A stretch of 64,000 bases of DNA from Solanum dulcamara (lineage: Eukaryota > Streptophyta > Magnoliopsida > Solanales > Solanaceae): the NCBI RefSeq assembly GCF_947179165.1, contig NC_077240.1, positions 57,670,501 to 57,734,500 on the forward strand, given 5' to 3'. Below, in pieces: positions 35,512 to 47,318 of the stretch. Positions within the stretch are counted from its first letter, which is position 1. Each line of letters opens with the position of its first letter. The notes under the pieces are model-generated. The model ran no database searches, was not told where the DNA came from, and saw nothing but the letters and a program-made list of their open reading frames with translations. A program made the position numbers and the translations under genes.

Positions 35512-35840
35512 TGCCTTGGTATCTTTAGCCATGGTTAGAGCATTCAGGTATCTTTAGCCTTGGTTAGAGTCGTTATCTATCTTCACCCTTGATTAGAGTC
35601 CTCGATTATGTTCAACTTGGTTAGAGTATTTATCTATCTTTATCCTTGGTTAGAGTCCTCACCTATCTCAACCTTTGTTAGAGTACTCGGATCCTCAGCC
35701 TTGGTTAGAGTACTTAGCCATCTTCAGCCTTCATTAGAGTCCTTAACTACTAGCCTTGGTTAGAGTCCTTTTCTACCTTCATCCTGGTTAAATTCCTCAG
35801 CTCCTTCTTCGCTTCGGTTCAAGTCCTTAGCTCTTATTCT
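35512..35840 (+). repeat. minisatellite inside the E2 LTR
   Basis: About ten degenerate units of roughly 30 bp share the core CCTTGGTTAGAGT, separated by variable TCCTCATCTATCTTCA-like spacers. The units are divergent, so the expansion is old. Confidence 0.75.
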
Positions 35841-36066
35841 GATCCAATTGAAGTCTTGGACACTCAGTTGATTTGGTTCAAATCTATGGAAGTTTATGGT
35901 ATTCTTGGAATTACCTTAAGTTTCTCTTTGTGGATCTTAACTCTTTTGTGCACCTATCGGGCTTATGGGGGTCTGTTTACTTAAACTTGAACATGAGTGT
36001 ACCCTCTAGGGTTATGGGGGCCAGTAGGATTTAGTTAGTTGTATCTTATTCTTGTCTTTCCTTAGT

Positions 36067-36091
36067 ACACACACACATATATATATATATA
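36067..36091. repeat. (AC)n(AT)n microsatellite
   Basis: An AC dinucleotide run passes directly into an AT run within the E2 LTR. Confidence 0.95.
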
Positions 36092-36656
36092 ACTCATGTG
36101 CATACCTGTTAGTTTCCCCCGTCTTGAGATTTCTGTTGTGTTTAAATTCTATCATTTCATTACTTTTACTATTCTTTCTCAGTTGGCCTACGATGCCTAC
36201 AACGTATATGTTGTTTTGGTACTCATAATACACTCTACATATGTTTTTGTGATGTAAGTCCGAGCACTAGTTACCAGCACTGATTCGATCCTACAACCAT
36301 CTGACTTTGGAGATGATAGTGAGCACATGGCGTCCTGCATTTACCTCTCCTTTTGTATATAGTTGACTAGTCTTTTGCTTTTTGAGGCAAATATGTATTA
36401 TTGTGGTTACTTTTGAGACATGTATCCATTTTATAGCAGCTATATACTTGTGATTTCTATGTTCTAAGAGGGATCTGTATTTATATATATGTTTTGATTT
36501 TCTTCTGCGTGAATCTTTTTTATTTCTGTAAGCTGGTTATTTTTGGTTTAGTTTCTACCCTCAATCCCATTATTTTTAGTTTTGGAATACGGGTAGGCTT
36601 ACCTGCTAGTAGGTTATAGTAGGTGACATCATAACTTAAGAGATCGGTTCGTGACA

Positions 36657-36899
36657 AGTTGGTATTAGAGCCAGAAGTTCACTGGTCTCTCTTATACAAA
36701 GCTAATGTCTTGTAGAGTCTAGTAGATCGATACAGAGATGTCCATAACTGATCTTTGAGAGGCTATAGGCTGTCGTTCAGAAGATTTCCCTTTTTGTGTC
36801 ACTTTTGTGCAGTATGTGTCTTATTGGTTTCGTGGAATCTCACTTATTTCTTTTTGTCACAAGATGGCTTGCACATAAAGTTGAGTATATAGGATTGAT
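36657..36899 (+). other. E2 primer-binding site and truncated leader
   Basis: AGTTGGTATTAGAGCC follows the LTR directly and is a one-change version of the tRNA-Met primer-binding site. About 240 bp of non-coding leader follow and then stop where the E3 LTR begins. No gag or pol of E2 remains. Confidence 0.75.
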
Positions 36900-38812
36900 T
36901 GTAACACCCTGAAATATTCTAATTTAGATCGGTCAGAAATCCCTGAGAAAGGAACTAAGTTTTTATACCAGAAGGCTTGTACTAGTGCCATCTACAACCC
37001 ATAAAAACTTCTAAAGACCGTAGGAGGGACTCATAGAGCCCTATCATGCTTAATGAAATTTTCGATTATTGAGACTTTTTCTACGGCCCATAGAAGTTCC
37101 TACAGACCATAGGAGTTGTCCGTAGAGGAAACTCTGAGGAACAACCTAAGAATTATTCTAAGAGACACTTCTTACGATCCATAGAAGGGTCTACAGCCCA
37201 TAGAAGGAACTCGTAGACCCAACCTTGCAATTCTAATAGCTACTAGAATGTGCACCCATTTCTATAGCTAGGGTCTACGACCCGTCTAAGAGTCCACGCC
37301 TCGTAGAAGGATTCATAGATCTAATTTCCAAAGAACATATGTGCTCTTTGATGAGTCGTTCTTACGACCCATAGGTGGATCTATGACTGGTAGGAGGGAT
37401 CCATTGACCCAACCTTGTAAATTACTAGAGGTCCAATTTTTGACCCCCATCCTCCACTAGAGGTCTTCTATGGCCCGTAGGAGTTCCTACGATCCGTACG
37501 TTGACCCATAAATGACCTAGAGTCAGTTTTAATGAGGGTAGATAGTTTGGTCTTTCCCCCTTTCCAAACTAAAACCCAAACATTTTGGGACTAGTTTTGG
37601 TCCCAATTAATACCCTATATGCCTTTTCTTGATTAACATTTTAAGTACCTAGAATAAGAATTGAGAGGAGAAGAAGTTAGGGTTTAAGCGTAGTCATTGC
37701 GTTCTTCACGTTTTGACTAGAACATCATTTTTCCAAGTATGTAAGGCTAATCACATCATTGGACTGAGTTCGTCCTCGTGCCTTACATCTATATTCCGTT
37801 CATATGAGTTCAAGCTTGAATTTTAGTCCCATTATATTGAGGTTTCGAGTGAGTTATGATGTCTTTAATTGAGTTCTTTGTATAATTATTCAATTGTGAT
37901 CATTCTCATAAATTCAAATTCTTGAATTATCTGTTCATGCTTACATTCACATGAATCCTAGTTCAGTATTTACAATTGCTTTTACTATACATAGTTTTGA
38001 GTTGAAGAATGGCATACTTTCATGTCTTGATTGAGAAAGAGTAGTGAGAATATTATATCCCTTGAGTTATAAAGCTTTACATTACTGAGTTTTTGCAATT
38101 ATTTATCTTAAGAATGAGTTGAGGAACAAAAGCTATATTTTAATGCATTTACTGAGTTTGACAAGTATAACTATTTTTAAGAGAATATAGTGAATTTGAG
38201 AAGAGTAAAGTTAAACTGAGTAAAGTCCAATGAGACTAAATAAGATATTATTTTGAGTATTTTCACTCACCTGAGTTTATGAGAATTATTCCATAGTTTG
38301 AGAGTAGTATTGAGCACTGATTTTCAACCATTTTACATACCGTACATTACATGTACTTACGTCTTTCAATTCTGTATTATTTTATAATGCATATACAGGT
38401 GCTAGAGAACCTCAACAGACACATCATTGAAGATCACATTCATCTTGCTTGTTGGTGAGACCTCCTTGCTTTTGGAGGAGCTCTTTTAGTTTTTTATTGT
38501 CAAGTATTATTAGTTTGAGATAGTCGTGGGTCTGTCCCGGTTCCTATCTAGTGTTATTAGAGGCTTCATAGATGGAGTAGATGTTTAATTGAGTTTTTTA
38601 GAGATTTTGTTTGAAATATTTATCTACTTATATTCATAGTATTTCTATCATATTATGACATTTTTTCTAAGTATTTATATTTTCTCACTACTTTTTAACT
38701 TTGTATGTAAAGTTAAGTCTTCTCCTTAGTTGTCAGTAAGGCCAAGGGTTCACTTGAGAACCAACAATGGTGTCTGAGTGCCGGTCATGCCTAAGGTGTA
38801 GACTAGGGGCAA
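36900..38812 (+). repeat. 5' LTR of E3
   Basis: It begins TGTAACACCCTG at 36900. The end is placed just before the primer-binding site, in a decayed GGGGCAAAA context, so the last bases are uncertain. The first 700 bp are full of short 'ctacg(g)...cgtag' inverted blocks, also seen in the minus-strand relatives at 3475-5650 and 5761-6126. Confidence 0.7.
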
Positions 38813-38817
38813 AAAAA

Positions 38818-38836
38818 CTTGGTATTAGAGCACAGA
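38818..38836 (+). other. E3 primer-binding site
   Basis: CTTGGTATTAGAGCACAGA closely matches the tRNA-Met-complementary TGGTATCAGAGC signature and lies a few bases after the LTR. Confidence 0.75.
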
Positions 38837-39063
38837 GTTCAATGGCCCTAGGATGTTTATGAAGCCGAGTCTAGTAGAGCCCTCCTTATTGGTATGAAGA
38901 ACACCTCATCTATAATGAGAAGGCTACAGGACTTTAGGAAATTATCTCACTTATTTCATACTCCATGTTTGTGCGATAGGGTTTAACTCTATAAAAATCT
39001 CTTCTAACTCGTGTGTTTATACATTTTTAGATCATACCTCTAAAATGCACTATTAGTTAGAGG

Positions 39064-40210
39064 AATGTCGCCAATGCTGAGACCCCATCTACTACAAAGC
39101 CTCCATCACTTGGAAAGTAGATAAGGAACAAAGCCTGAGTAGCTGAGTTAGAGAATGAAAATAGAAATCAAGAGTGAGAGGAGCTTTCACTATGCTCATA
39201 TAATTTATGGTTGTCTCGTCAGGCCGTCAAAGCATTACAGTCCCTACCTCTAGTTTTCAAGATCCTTCAGCTTCTATGAGAATTAGAGACTTCTTACGGA
39301 TGATCCCACTAGACTACACCAAGTCTAAGGTTGTGGAGGATCCCTTGAACTTCATCGATGAGATGTGGAAGATCCTAGAGGCTATTCTTGCAACTTAGAT
39401 TGAGGTAGTTAATCTTGTTTCCTATCAGCTCAAATATGTACCTAATGTTTGGTACAACCAATCGAAAGAGAGTCATGGTAAGGAATCTGATCCTGCTATT
39501 TGGGATGAGTTTGAAAGTGCATTCCTAGATGACTTCTTTCTCCAAGAGTTGAGGGAAGGAAATGTTAAAGTGTTATTGAACCTAAAACAAGTGGGATTGA
39601 CAGTAAAAGATTAGAGCCATAAGTTCATCCAGCTGTTCAAGTATGCTCCAGAGATGGTCCTCGATGTGAGATCAAATATGAGGAAGTTTGTCTCTGACTT
39701 AGGAAAACAAGTGAAGAAAGAGTGCTAGGAAGCTTTACAGATTTTTAACATAAACACCTCCAGACTTATGGTCTATGCACTAAATATGGAGGAGAATAAT
39801 AAGAAAGATAGGGAGGAATATCAACACAAGAAAGCGAGGTCTGCAGGTAATGCGGCTAACCACTAGAAGAGTGGTAGTGGAAATAAGACGTTCTTTCAAA
39901 GAAGTTCTTCTGGATACGCACCATAATCAAATGGTGCACCGGTATCAAACAACAGGATTGACCAACGATCATAGATTAATCAGAACTTTAGAGCACAAGG
40001 CTCTCAGTCTTAAGGAAATGTGTCCAAAGGTTCTTCACGAAAGCTTCCTTCTGGTAAGTTTGGCAGATTGCATTTGGGAAAGTGTTATGGCACTAGTGGT
40101 TTCTACAAGTGTGGTCAGATGGGCCACTACATGAGAGATTGCTCATCAGAGAGACAAGGTAATGAGGAAATAAGGACAGTCTTCTTCAGCAGCACCATCT
40201 TCTTTAGTTG
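39064..40210 (+). pseudogene. E3 gag, degenerate
   Basis: The frame opens around 39064 after the leader. Recognisable parts are the capsid start with FLRMIPLDYTKSKVVEDPLNFIDEM (39290-39370), several stop-broken capsid segments up to 39830, and a nucleocapsid knuckle at 40100-40145, FYKCGQMGHYMRDC, in which the first of the four zinc ligands (expected Cys) is Phe while the other three are kept. At least four in-frame stops and a frameshift are visible. Confidence 0.75.
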
Positions 40211-40279
40211 ACCAGAGGGGTACTTCTTTAGGTGCAGGCGAAGGTTCAAACCGTCTGTATACTATGGCTGGTCGCCAAG

Positions 40280-40640
40280 ATCAGGAGAACTTGCCAGATA
40301 TTGTCACTAGTATTCTTAAATACTTTCTTATGATGTTTATGCCTTATTTGATCCTGGTGCAGCCTTTTCTTTTATGACTCTTTATATAGCAGTGAAGTTT
40401 GGGATCCATACTGAATATCATTTAGAACCCTTCAATGTTTCTACTATTGTTGTTGAGTACATTTTAGAGAAAAGAGTTTATTGAGATTGTAGAGTTTATA
40501 TCTATCACAACGATACTATATCCAACTTTGTTGAGTTGGACATAGTAGATTTTGATGTCATTCTAGGTATGGACTCGCTTTATGCTTGATATGCCTCAGT
40601 CGATAGTAGAACTCGAGTTCTCAAATTTCAATTTCCAAAT
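40280..40640 (+). pseudogene. E3 aspartic protease region
   Basis: The active-site loop FDPGAAFSFMT (near 40350-40385) retains the Asp, and the C-terminal part near 40545-40600 reads VDFDVILGMDS before a frameshift. It would process the polyprotein; surrounding stops and shifts inactivate it. Confidence 0.65.
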
Positions 40641-40849
40641 AAGAAATTTATTGAGTGGAAGGATTGTCAAGCACTGCGTAAAGGTCGTTTCATCTCATAC
40701 CATAAGGCCAAAAAGTTAGTTTCTTAGGTGTGTATCTACCACATTGTTTGAGTTAGAGATGATAATGTGGAAGCACCATTCCTTAAGTCAGTCCCAATTG
40801 TAAATAAGTTTTCTAAAGTTTTGTTGATAATTTACCTTGCGTCTCTCCT

Positions 40850-42081
40850 AACAAGATAAATCTTTTTCACGATGCTCAGGCTATCTCTATTCTACCATAT
40901 AGAATGGCTCCAGCTAACTTAAAAGAGTAGTTGAAATATCATCTTGATAAGGGTTTCTTGAGGCCAAGCATCACACCATGGGGCGCTCCTGTCCTATTCA
41001 TGTGAAAGAAAGATGGTTCCCTTAAAATGTGCATTGACTACCGTCAGTTGAACAAGGTCACCATAAAGAATAAGTACCCTCTTCCAAGAATCGATGAAAT
41101 GTTTGACCAACTTTAGGGTACCACTTATTTCTCTAATATAGACCTCAGATCAGGCTATCATCAATTGAAATTGAGAGAAAGTGATATTCCAAAGATAGCT
41201 TTTAGAACCTGTTATGGTCATTATGAGTTCATTATTATGTCCTTTTTTTGTGTAACACTCATATACCATTCATGGTCCTTATGAATAGAGTGTGTTTGTT
41301 ATCGTGTTCATCGACGACATCCTGATATATTCTAGAAATCGAGAGGAGCATGCAAATAATCTCAGAATTGTTCTACAAACTCTCAAAGATGGGGAGTTGT
41401 ATGCAAAATTTTCCAAGTGTGAGTTTTTTCTCGAATTTGTAGCATTCCTAGGACGCATTATTCTTGCTGAAGGTATTTGAGATGAATAACAAAAGATTAA
41501 GGCAGTAAAGAATTGACCCAAACCCACCTCCCTAAATGATATAAAGAGTTTCTTGGATTTGGTGGTTACTACAGAAGGTATGTAGAGGGATTCTCATCTA
41601 TATCATCCCCATTAACTAAGTGTTCTCAAAATAAGATTAAGTTTGAATGGTCGGATGCTTGTGAAAAAAGTTTTCAAAAGTTGAAAACTAGATTGACTAT
41701 TACTCCAGTGTTGTCCCTACCCGAGGGAACAAACTAGTTTGTCATTTATTGTGATGCATCCTGAGTTGGACTGGGTTGTGTGTTGATGCAAGGAGGTAAA
41801 GTTATAGTTTATGCTTCCAGAGAGTTTATGACCCATGAGAAGATTATCCGACTCATGATCTCGAGTTGGCAGAAGAAGTATTTGCTTTAGAAATATTGCA
41901 TCACTATCTCTAGGGCATACATGTGGATGTGTTCACCGACCATAAAAGTCTTCAATATGTTTTAAATTGAAAAGAGTTGAACCTGAGGCAGAGGAGATGG
42001 TTTGAGTTGCTCAAGTATTATGACATGAGCATTCTCTACCACCAAGGTAAAGCTAATGTTGTTGTTGATGATATTAGAAGA
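40850..42081 (+). pseudogene. E3 reverse transcriptase and RNase H, 3'-truncated
   Basis: The fingers and palm are readable in order: PYRMAPANLKE-stop, [67 protein letters not shown], then a deletion of the MPFGLTNAP block. The frame 41292-41480 continues with [10 protein letters not shown] and KFSKCEFF. RNase H follows with FVIYCDAS-stop-VGLGCVLMQ and, at 41977-42080, MNLRQRRWFELLKYYDMSILYHQGKANVV. It ends abruptly where the E4 LTR begins. Confidence 0.8.
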
Positions 42082-44583
42082 TATCACAACCCAGATTTGG
42101 GTCATGAAGGCGCCTACCATAACCCTCGAGTAGGTAAGCCAAACCTAAGACAAGCAGAAGGTAAATCTCAATCTAAGTAAATAATGAATAACATAAACCA
42201 AAGAAAAGTCAGGCCAAGGTATAGATATGTAAATACGATACAAAATATATAAAAGTCCCGATAGTGACCAAACGAAAGATGAACTGACACTAGATCAAAC
42301 CCCGAACCTGGTGTCACTTATACAGGAGCTACTAAGTATAAAAGCTGACAATATATATATATATATAAATGTACAATAAAATTTGACTATCCAAAAATAC
42401 AAATACAAGTTAGAGAAAAAGAGGGAATGTAGCAAGTCTCTGAACGCCAGGAGCTCACCACAATCTTGAACTGACATCGCTATGGACAATCAGGGGCACG
42501 ATGAGGGTGGCTCAAATTGGGAGTTGCATCCAATGTATCAACGGGCCGCCCGAAATTTATACCTCAAGCTTCTCAATAATAGAAGTAATAATGATAACCC
42601 GAGTTATGTATCAACGGGCCACCCGAAATTCTCACCTTCGGCTTCTCACTAACAAAAATAATAATAATAACCCAAGCTATGTACCAACAAGCTGTTTGGA
42701 ATTAACACCTCGAGCTTTCCATAATAAATGCCAGAATTAAAATATCACCAGCATTTTCCCTTTAGACCAATAACACTTTTTCATCAATCAACAATATTGA
42801 CATCAACATTTGTATTCTTTAAAATGAAAGTTTTTAAATACCAGCGAAGCAAATCAATAAAAGTATTAAGTCAAAATCATATATCACTTAAGTTGAGTAA
42901 AAATATTGTCAAAGGTTCCAAATCACTAACCTGAGACTCCGGTGTACCGAAAACATAACCTCGGGCCCAATATTTCAATATTTAAAAGCAAGCAAGGTAT
43001 AGGCATACACCGAAATCACCCCAACTGAAAACCAAAACCAAGAAAGTCAAGCAAACGACATTCTATGTTCAAATCACCTAGGAGCAAGTTCTAAGGATTC
43101 TAATCGATATAAACAAACCCAGACATCACCTAGGCTAAGGATTCAAGGACTAAGATACCAAAGTAATCACTGATGATGATCATCAGTTCTCAATATCTCA
43201 ATGAGATCAAAACACCTAATTCACCATCCTTAGCATACACTACTACTCAAGATATATCAATTCTAGCCAAGCCAAGTCTAACAAAAGTAAACCATTACCA
43301 ACCTCAAAGCCGAGACCGTACCCAAACCACTAAATATTAGTCTTTCCATTCCGTGCCACCTCCAAATGATGCCACTCTATTAAAATATCAAAGAACACAT
43401 CAACAATATCAACCCACAAGATGTATGAGGAGTGAATGAATAAACAATGGCAAATATGATAAGGAAGAGAAAACTTGATCTTCTTGGAGTGAAACCCTAG
43501 ATCCCTTTCTTAAAGATGAGAGAGAGACTTGAGAGATCTTGAGGAGTTAGGTTTGGGTCTTAGAAGCTGAGGGAGAGTAAATGAGAGTGGAAAGACTTTG
43601 GGGTCTTTAAAAAAGGTTAAATCTACCTTCAAAACGACCTTATTTTGTGTTAAAACACAGGGAAAAGAAGAAAACCCCTTTTTAAATTCTAATCAAAACT
43701 TGCTTCATGGGACCCCTTCACGGTTGGTGGTGCTTACCACGGCTCGTGGTGGTGTCCTGTGGTAAGGGACTTGGAAAAATCACGGAGAAGGGCCTACAGG
43801 GTAGCCTTAAACATTTCTTCACGCTAGCCTAAATGGTCCGTGAAAAGAATCACGGCCCGTGAATAGTGTCCATGGTGTAGGTCCTACAGAAGGCCTACAA
43901 AGGTTCCCTCCATGGATCACTCTATGATATGTGAGTTTCTCCACCACCCATGGTGGTCGTTCATGATCCGTTCTTATAGGACTGAGCCTCTGAATTACCA
44001 CCACGGGGATACACCATGGGGCGTGATGCATTTCACGACCCGTGATGGCCTTCCGTGGTGGGTTTCTGGTGTCATTTTCCTGCATCTTTTTGAACTTTCA
44101 TTATTTGCTTATATTTTGAAAATAAACTTCCTAAATTCTCCCGGGGACTTACACCAACCGAAAAAAGGTATTCCAGAGCTAACCGCACTGACTAAATTTT
44201 CATCCAAGCACTTTTTCTCAAAGAGTTGACCAAAGTCAAACTAGGCCCAACCTTAAAGTTAAAAAGGCAAAAACACCCAAACTCATAAGAAGACTCCAAA
44301 ATCCAAACCAACCTTTCTTCTAGAACAAAATGGACCTTTCAGAGTTGATGGAACTGTAGGAATTCTCACACGACGCTCGAATGTCCAGATGTTGACCAAA
44401 GTCAACTCTATCAAACCTTGAGCCTCTAAAGTGGCCAAACCACTTCCAAAAATCAAAATAACACCCTAGGAAGCGTGCCACCCATCCAGACATCACATAA
44501 GAGCTATCAAGAAACTATGTAAAGGGTTAAAATGGTATAAAAAATGCAAAAACATGTAAATGACCTTGGAGGTCATTATAACA
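42082..44583 (-). repeat. 3' LTR of element E4 (Ty3/gypsy), minus strand
   Basis: The minus-strand start TGTTATAATGACC lies at 44583 and the end GGTTGTGATA at 42082 (a decayed GTGACA). Length is 2.5 kb. It interrupts the E3 RNase H. It contains an (AT)n run at 42351-42367 and a dense set of CCACGG/CCGTGG and CACCA-TGGTG modules at 43700-44070. The frames at 43819-44229 are incidental products of these repeats. Confidence 0.75.
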
Positions 44584-44900
44584 TTCACTACTAAAGGGAC
44601 TTTTGTCCTCAAAACTGAAGGGAGAGAGGTACCTGGTGGTTCAAAAAGATAAGGATATCGGCTCTACATGTCTTGCTCAGTCTCGCAGTCGCGTCCTTGA
44701 TCGGCCGGTGCCTCCACTGGACTTTCACCAATGGAATCTCCTTAGACCTCAACTTCCTAACCTGTCTATCCAAAATGGCTACAGGCTCCTCCTCGAAGGC
44801 TAAGGACTCATCAAACTGAACTGAATACCACTGAAGTACATAAGACTCATCAGGGATGTACCGCCGCAGCATAGAAATATAGAACACAGGGTAAACACTG
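44584..44900 (-). pseudogene. E4 pol C-terminal tail (chromodomain-like)
   Basis: The minus-strand frame (44935-44609) reads VYPVFYISMLRRYIPDES, FDESLAFEEEPVAILDRQVRKLRSKEIPLVKVQWRHRP, the conserved C-terminal end of plant gypsy pol, leading into the 3' LTR at 44583. It shows no stop across about 90 codons, so it is better preserved than its relatives. Everything upstream is missing: the sequence switches to a T-like LTR at about 44901. Confidence 0.8.
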
Positions 44901-46139
44901 ATGTGTCGGGTATTTATGACATGTTCAATGCTCAAAATGGTGAATTAATGTGCATTAACAACATGTATTTTAGATATGATATGTGTTTTTCTTATGTTAC
45001 AGGAAAACTAAGTCACATACAAGCTTTGATGATTTGGTTGATCTTGGTACTGTTTGGCTAAGGACTCAAAAATACAAGCCCCACCACCGACCGAAGTGCC
45101 TTACATGGGTAGTGGTAACTGGCATAGTGCTAATGAGAAGATAAAGCTTCTGATGAAATTTTGATAAACTAGATCTTCACGGAACCCACCACGAACCATA
45201 ATGACTTGCACAGGCCATGGTGGCCTCCGTAATGCTAAGGCTGTGAAGAGGCAAAGCTATAATTTTTCCTAAGCATAACTCCACGAAACCCATTACGTCC
45301 CGTGGATACCAAGATGGACCGTAGTAATTGCTCATACAGGTTGATGAAAGAAAGTGGAAAATTTTAAAAGGATATCACCATGGAATCCAGTACGGATCGT
45401 AGTCATCACCACGAGACGTGATGTGTGCTCGTGAAGAGATGAAAGCTACACAACAGGAACTAAGTTAAATACCACAGAATAGGACTATGGACCGTGAAGT
45501 TCAGTACAGTCCGTGGTGCTTAAGTGTGAAATGTGCCGACTTTAGTTTTCCTATTTGGTTTAGGATTTGGTTTTGTATTTCTATAAATACCTGAATTTAT
45601 TTTATTTTTAGGGTTCAACATATTTACTATTTTTCGAGTACTTTGTGAACATAATGAGGATATACTTAGTAACTTTTGGAGATTTATTCTTTATATATCA
45701 TTTCGGTTAGTAAAGTATACATTCTGAGACCAGGAGGAGATGAATGAAATATGTGTAAGAAGGACTGGGAGGTGAATTGGATGTTACCTAACTCACTAGA
45801 TTTTGCATGCAATACAATGAACGATATCATGAATACGATTAGCCTTTTAACTTACAAGTCATGGGGAAACACAATCCTAGTCTAGTCTTCATATTTTTAC
45901 ATCTTTAATCTTATTTACTTGTCTTTGCATTTTTACTTGTTCTAAATTAAAACCAAAACCCCCACTTTTACTTTATGCAAGTTTATTTTTGGGAAGTAGT
46001 AATTACGACTGAATAGTGATAGCTAATAGAACTTATTTCAACCTATTCCATATGGGTACAACTCTGACTTTTAATTGGGTAAAATATACTGCTAACGATT
46101 ATCTATATCTCTTTCGAGAGGTGTAATCAAGAATTATCA
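44901..46139 (+). repeat. LTR of a second T-like element, plus strand
   Basis: It aligns in sense with the T LTRs: the TATGACAT...GATATGTGTTTTT block near its start, the palindromic CCATGG/CCGTGG modules at 45180-45510, and the last 150 bp ending GAGAGGTGTAATCAAGAATTATCA. It is shorter (about 1.24 kb) and divergent. The start position is approximate. Confidence 0.65.
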
Positions 46140-46141
46140 AA

Positions 46142-46160
46142 ATGACATCATTACCGGGGA
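46142..46160 (+). other. decayed primer-binding site of the T-like element
   Basis: TGACATCATTACCGGGGA fits TGGCGCCGTTGCCGGGGA with four G-to-A or C-to-T differences, the pattern left by methylated-CpG decay. It lies three bases after the LTR end. Confidence 0.6.
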
Positions 46161-46339
46161 TTACGTTTTTTGAAATATTCTATTAGTTTCTACTTCAGTT
46201 TGTAGTTCTATTTCTTAATTTTACTTTTGGTTTCTTGTTTTTATTTTTATAGGGAAACAGATAGTGCAAGCCAACCATCCGAAGCAAGGGTCAACCACTA
46301 CTTCCATATGATACTTAACTATAAAGGTTAATTTGAAAT

Positions 46340-47318
46340 ATGAATTCCTAAGAGCATGAGGTGCTAAGGCTGAGAGAGATAGCTGAAAATCTAGTCAGGG
46401 ATGGTGTTGACAATAGGGGTGAACTCAATGGAGCTTTGCAGGGCAGAGATCAGAGACTTGTGAACTTTGCTCTGGTTGATGATGATGCTGATATGGATGG
46501 TGCAGCTAGTGATGATTCCAACCAACACATGATGAACTTTATCTCCACTTGCAAGTCATCTGAAATCCCTAGGGTTAGCTAATCAGTTGTGCGACTGTGT
46601 TTCTTTCCATTTTCTCTGTCTGGGGAGGTGATGAAATAGCTGAATGAACTTCTTCATGACTCTATCAAAATTTGGATAGAGTTGAGAAAGCCATTTCTGG
46701 AAAGGTTCTTCCTACCATCCAAAAAGATACAGATCAAGGATGAGATTATACTTATAAACAACGACCTAATAAAGCAGTGCATAAGACTTAGGAAAGATTC
46801 AGATAGAAGCTAAAGCAGTGTCTAAATCACAATTTGACTAACGCGTACTTGAAAGAGATATTCTACAGGTCTTGCAACTTTGTGACCAAGCCAGTGATAG
46901 ATGTGTCTTGTGGGGAATCCTTTATGTCTAGGACCATTTAGGAAGCCACAACAATTCTAGATCAGTTCGTAAAGAACAATAGGTCTTGGTATACCAGAGA
47001 TGCAGATTATTTGGGATTCACGTTTGAGATGTCATTAGAGCAAAAGCGAAAAGAAGAGGAGCGTGATTAAGATATGACTCACATGAGAACACGGATGGAC
47101 TTATTGACCAAGCGCCTCTTAGGTGGAGGATTAGAGAAGGTGAAAGTTGTGGATACTGGAAGTCAATATGATGATCTAGACTTTGACTATGAGGAGGAAT
47201 CCAAGTTTCTAAATAACCAGGGGTTTTCTAGATATACAACTCTGGGGAAACCAAGGTCGGAACTTTTAAAGAGAAAACTAGTATGATCGAATCGGAAATT
47301 GTGATAAAGGAGGGTCAC
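46340..47318 (+). pseudogene. gag of the second T-like element
   Basis: The likely ATG at 46340 is followed by a stop after two codons. From 46361 the frame gives LRLREIAENLVRDG and an acidic stretch (VDDDADMDGAASDD). Broken frames at 46600-47060 contain LNELLHDSIKIWIELRKPFLERFFLPSKK and FVTKPVIDVSCG-SFM, the same capsid domain as at 30301-30729. The frame 47074-47286 gives the charged tail. It is cut at 47318 by the LTR of another family, at a point upstream of that where the solo LTR interrupts T. Confidence 0.75.

Larger units (their letters stand above)
33402..36656 (+). repeat. 5' LTR of element E2 (Ty3/gypsy)
   Basis: It starts CGTAAAGACCCTCC (a decayed TGTAATGACC) and ends TTCGTGACA at 36656, about 3.26 kb and similar in length to the solo LTR at 26853-30156. 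It is homologous to the minus-strand LTRs at 1-2803 and 6127-8347. The frames at 34441-34701 and 36012-36233 are incidental. Confidence 0.8.
36900..42081 (+). mobile_element. element E3: Ty3/gypsy, 3'-truncated
   Basis: It has a 5' LTR, primer-binding site, gag, protease, RT and most of RNase H in gypsy order. It is cut within the RNase H/connection region at 42081 by a minus-strand LTR (E4), so integrase and the 3' LTR are absent. It sits immediately after the E2 leader, implying insertion into E2. Confidence 0.75.

Noticed and set aside
43819..44229. Overlapping 88- and 105-codon frames on both strands
   Set aside because: Both are products of the palindromic CCACGG/TGGTGG repeats, with low-complexity composition and no family resemblance.
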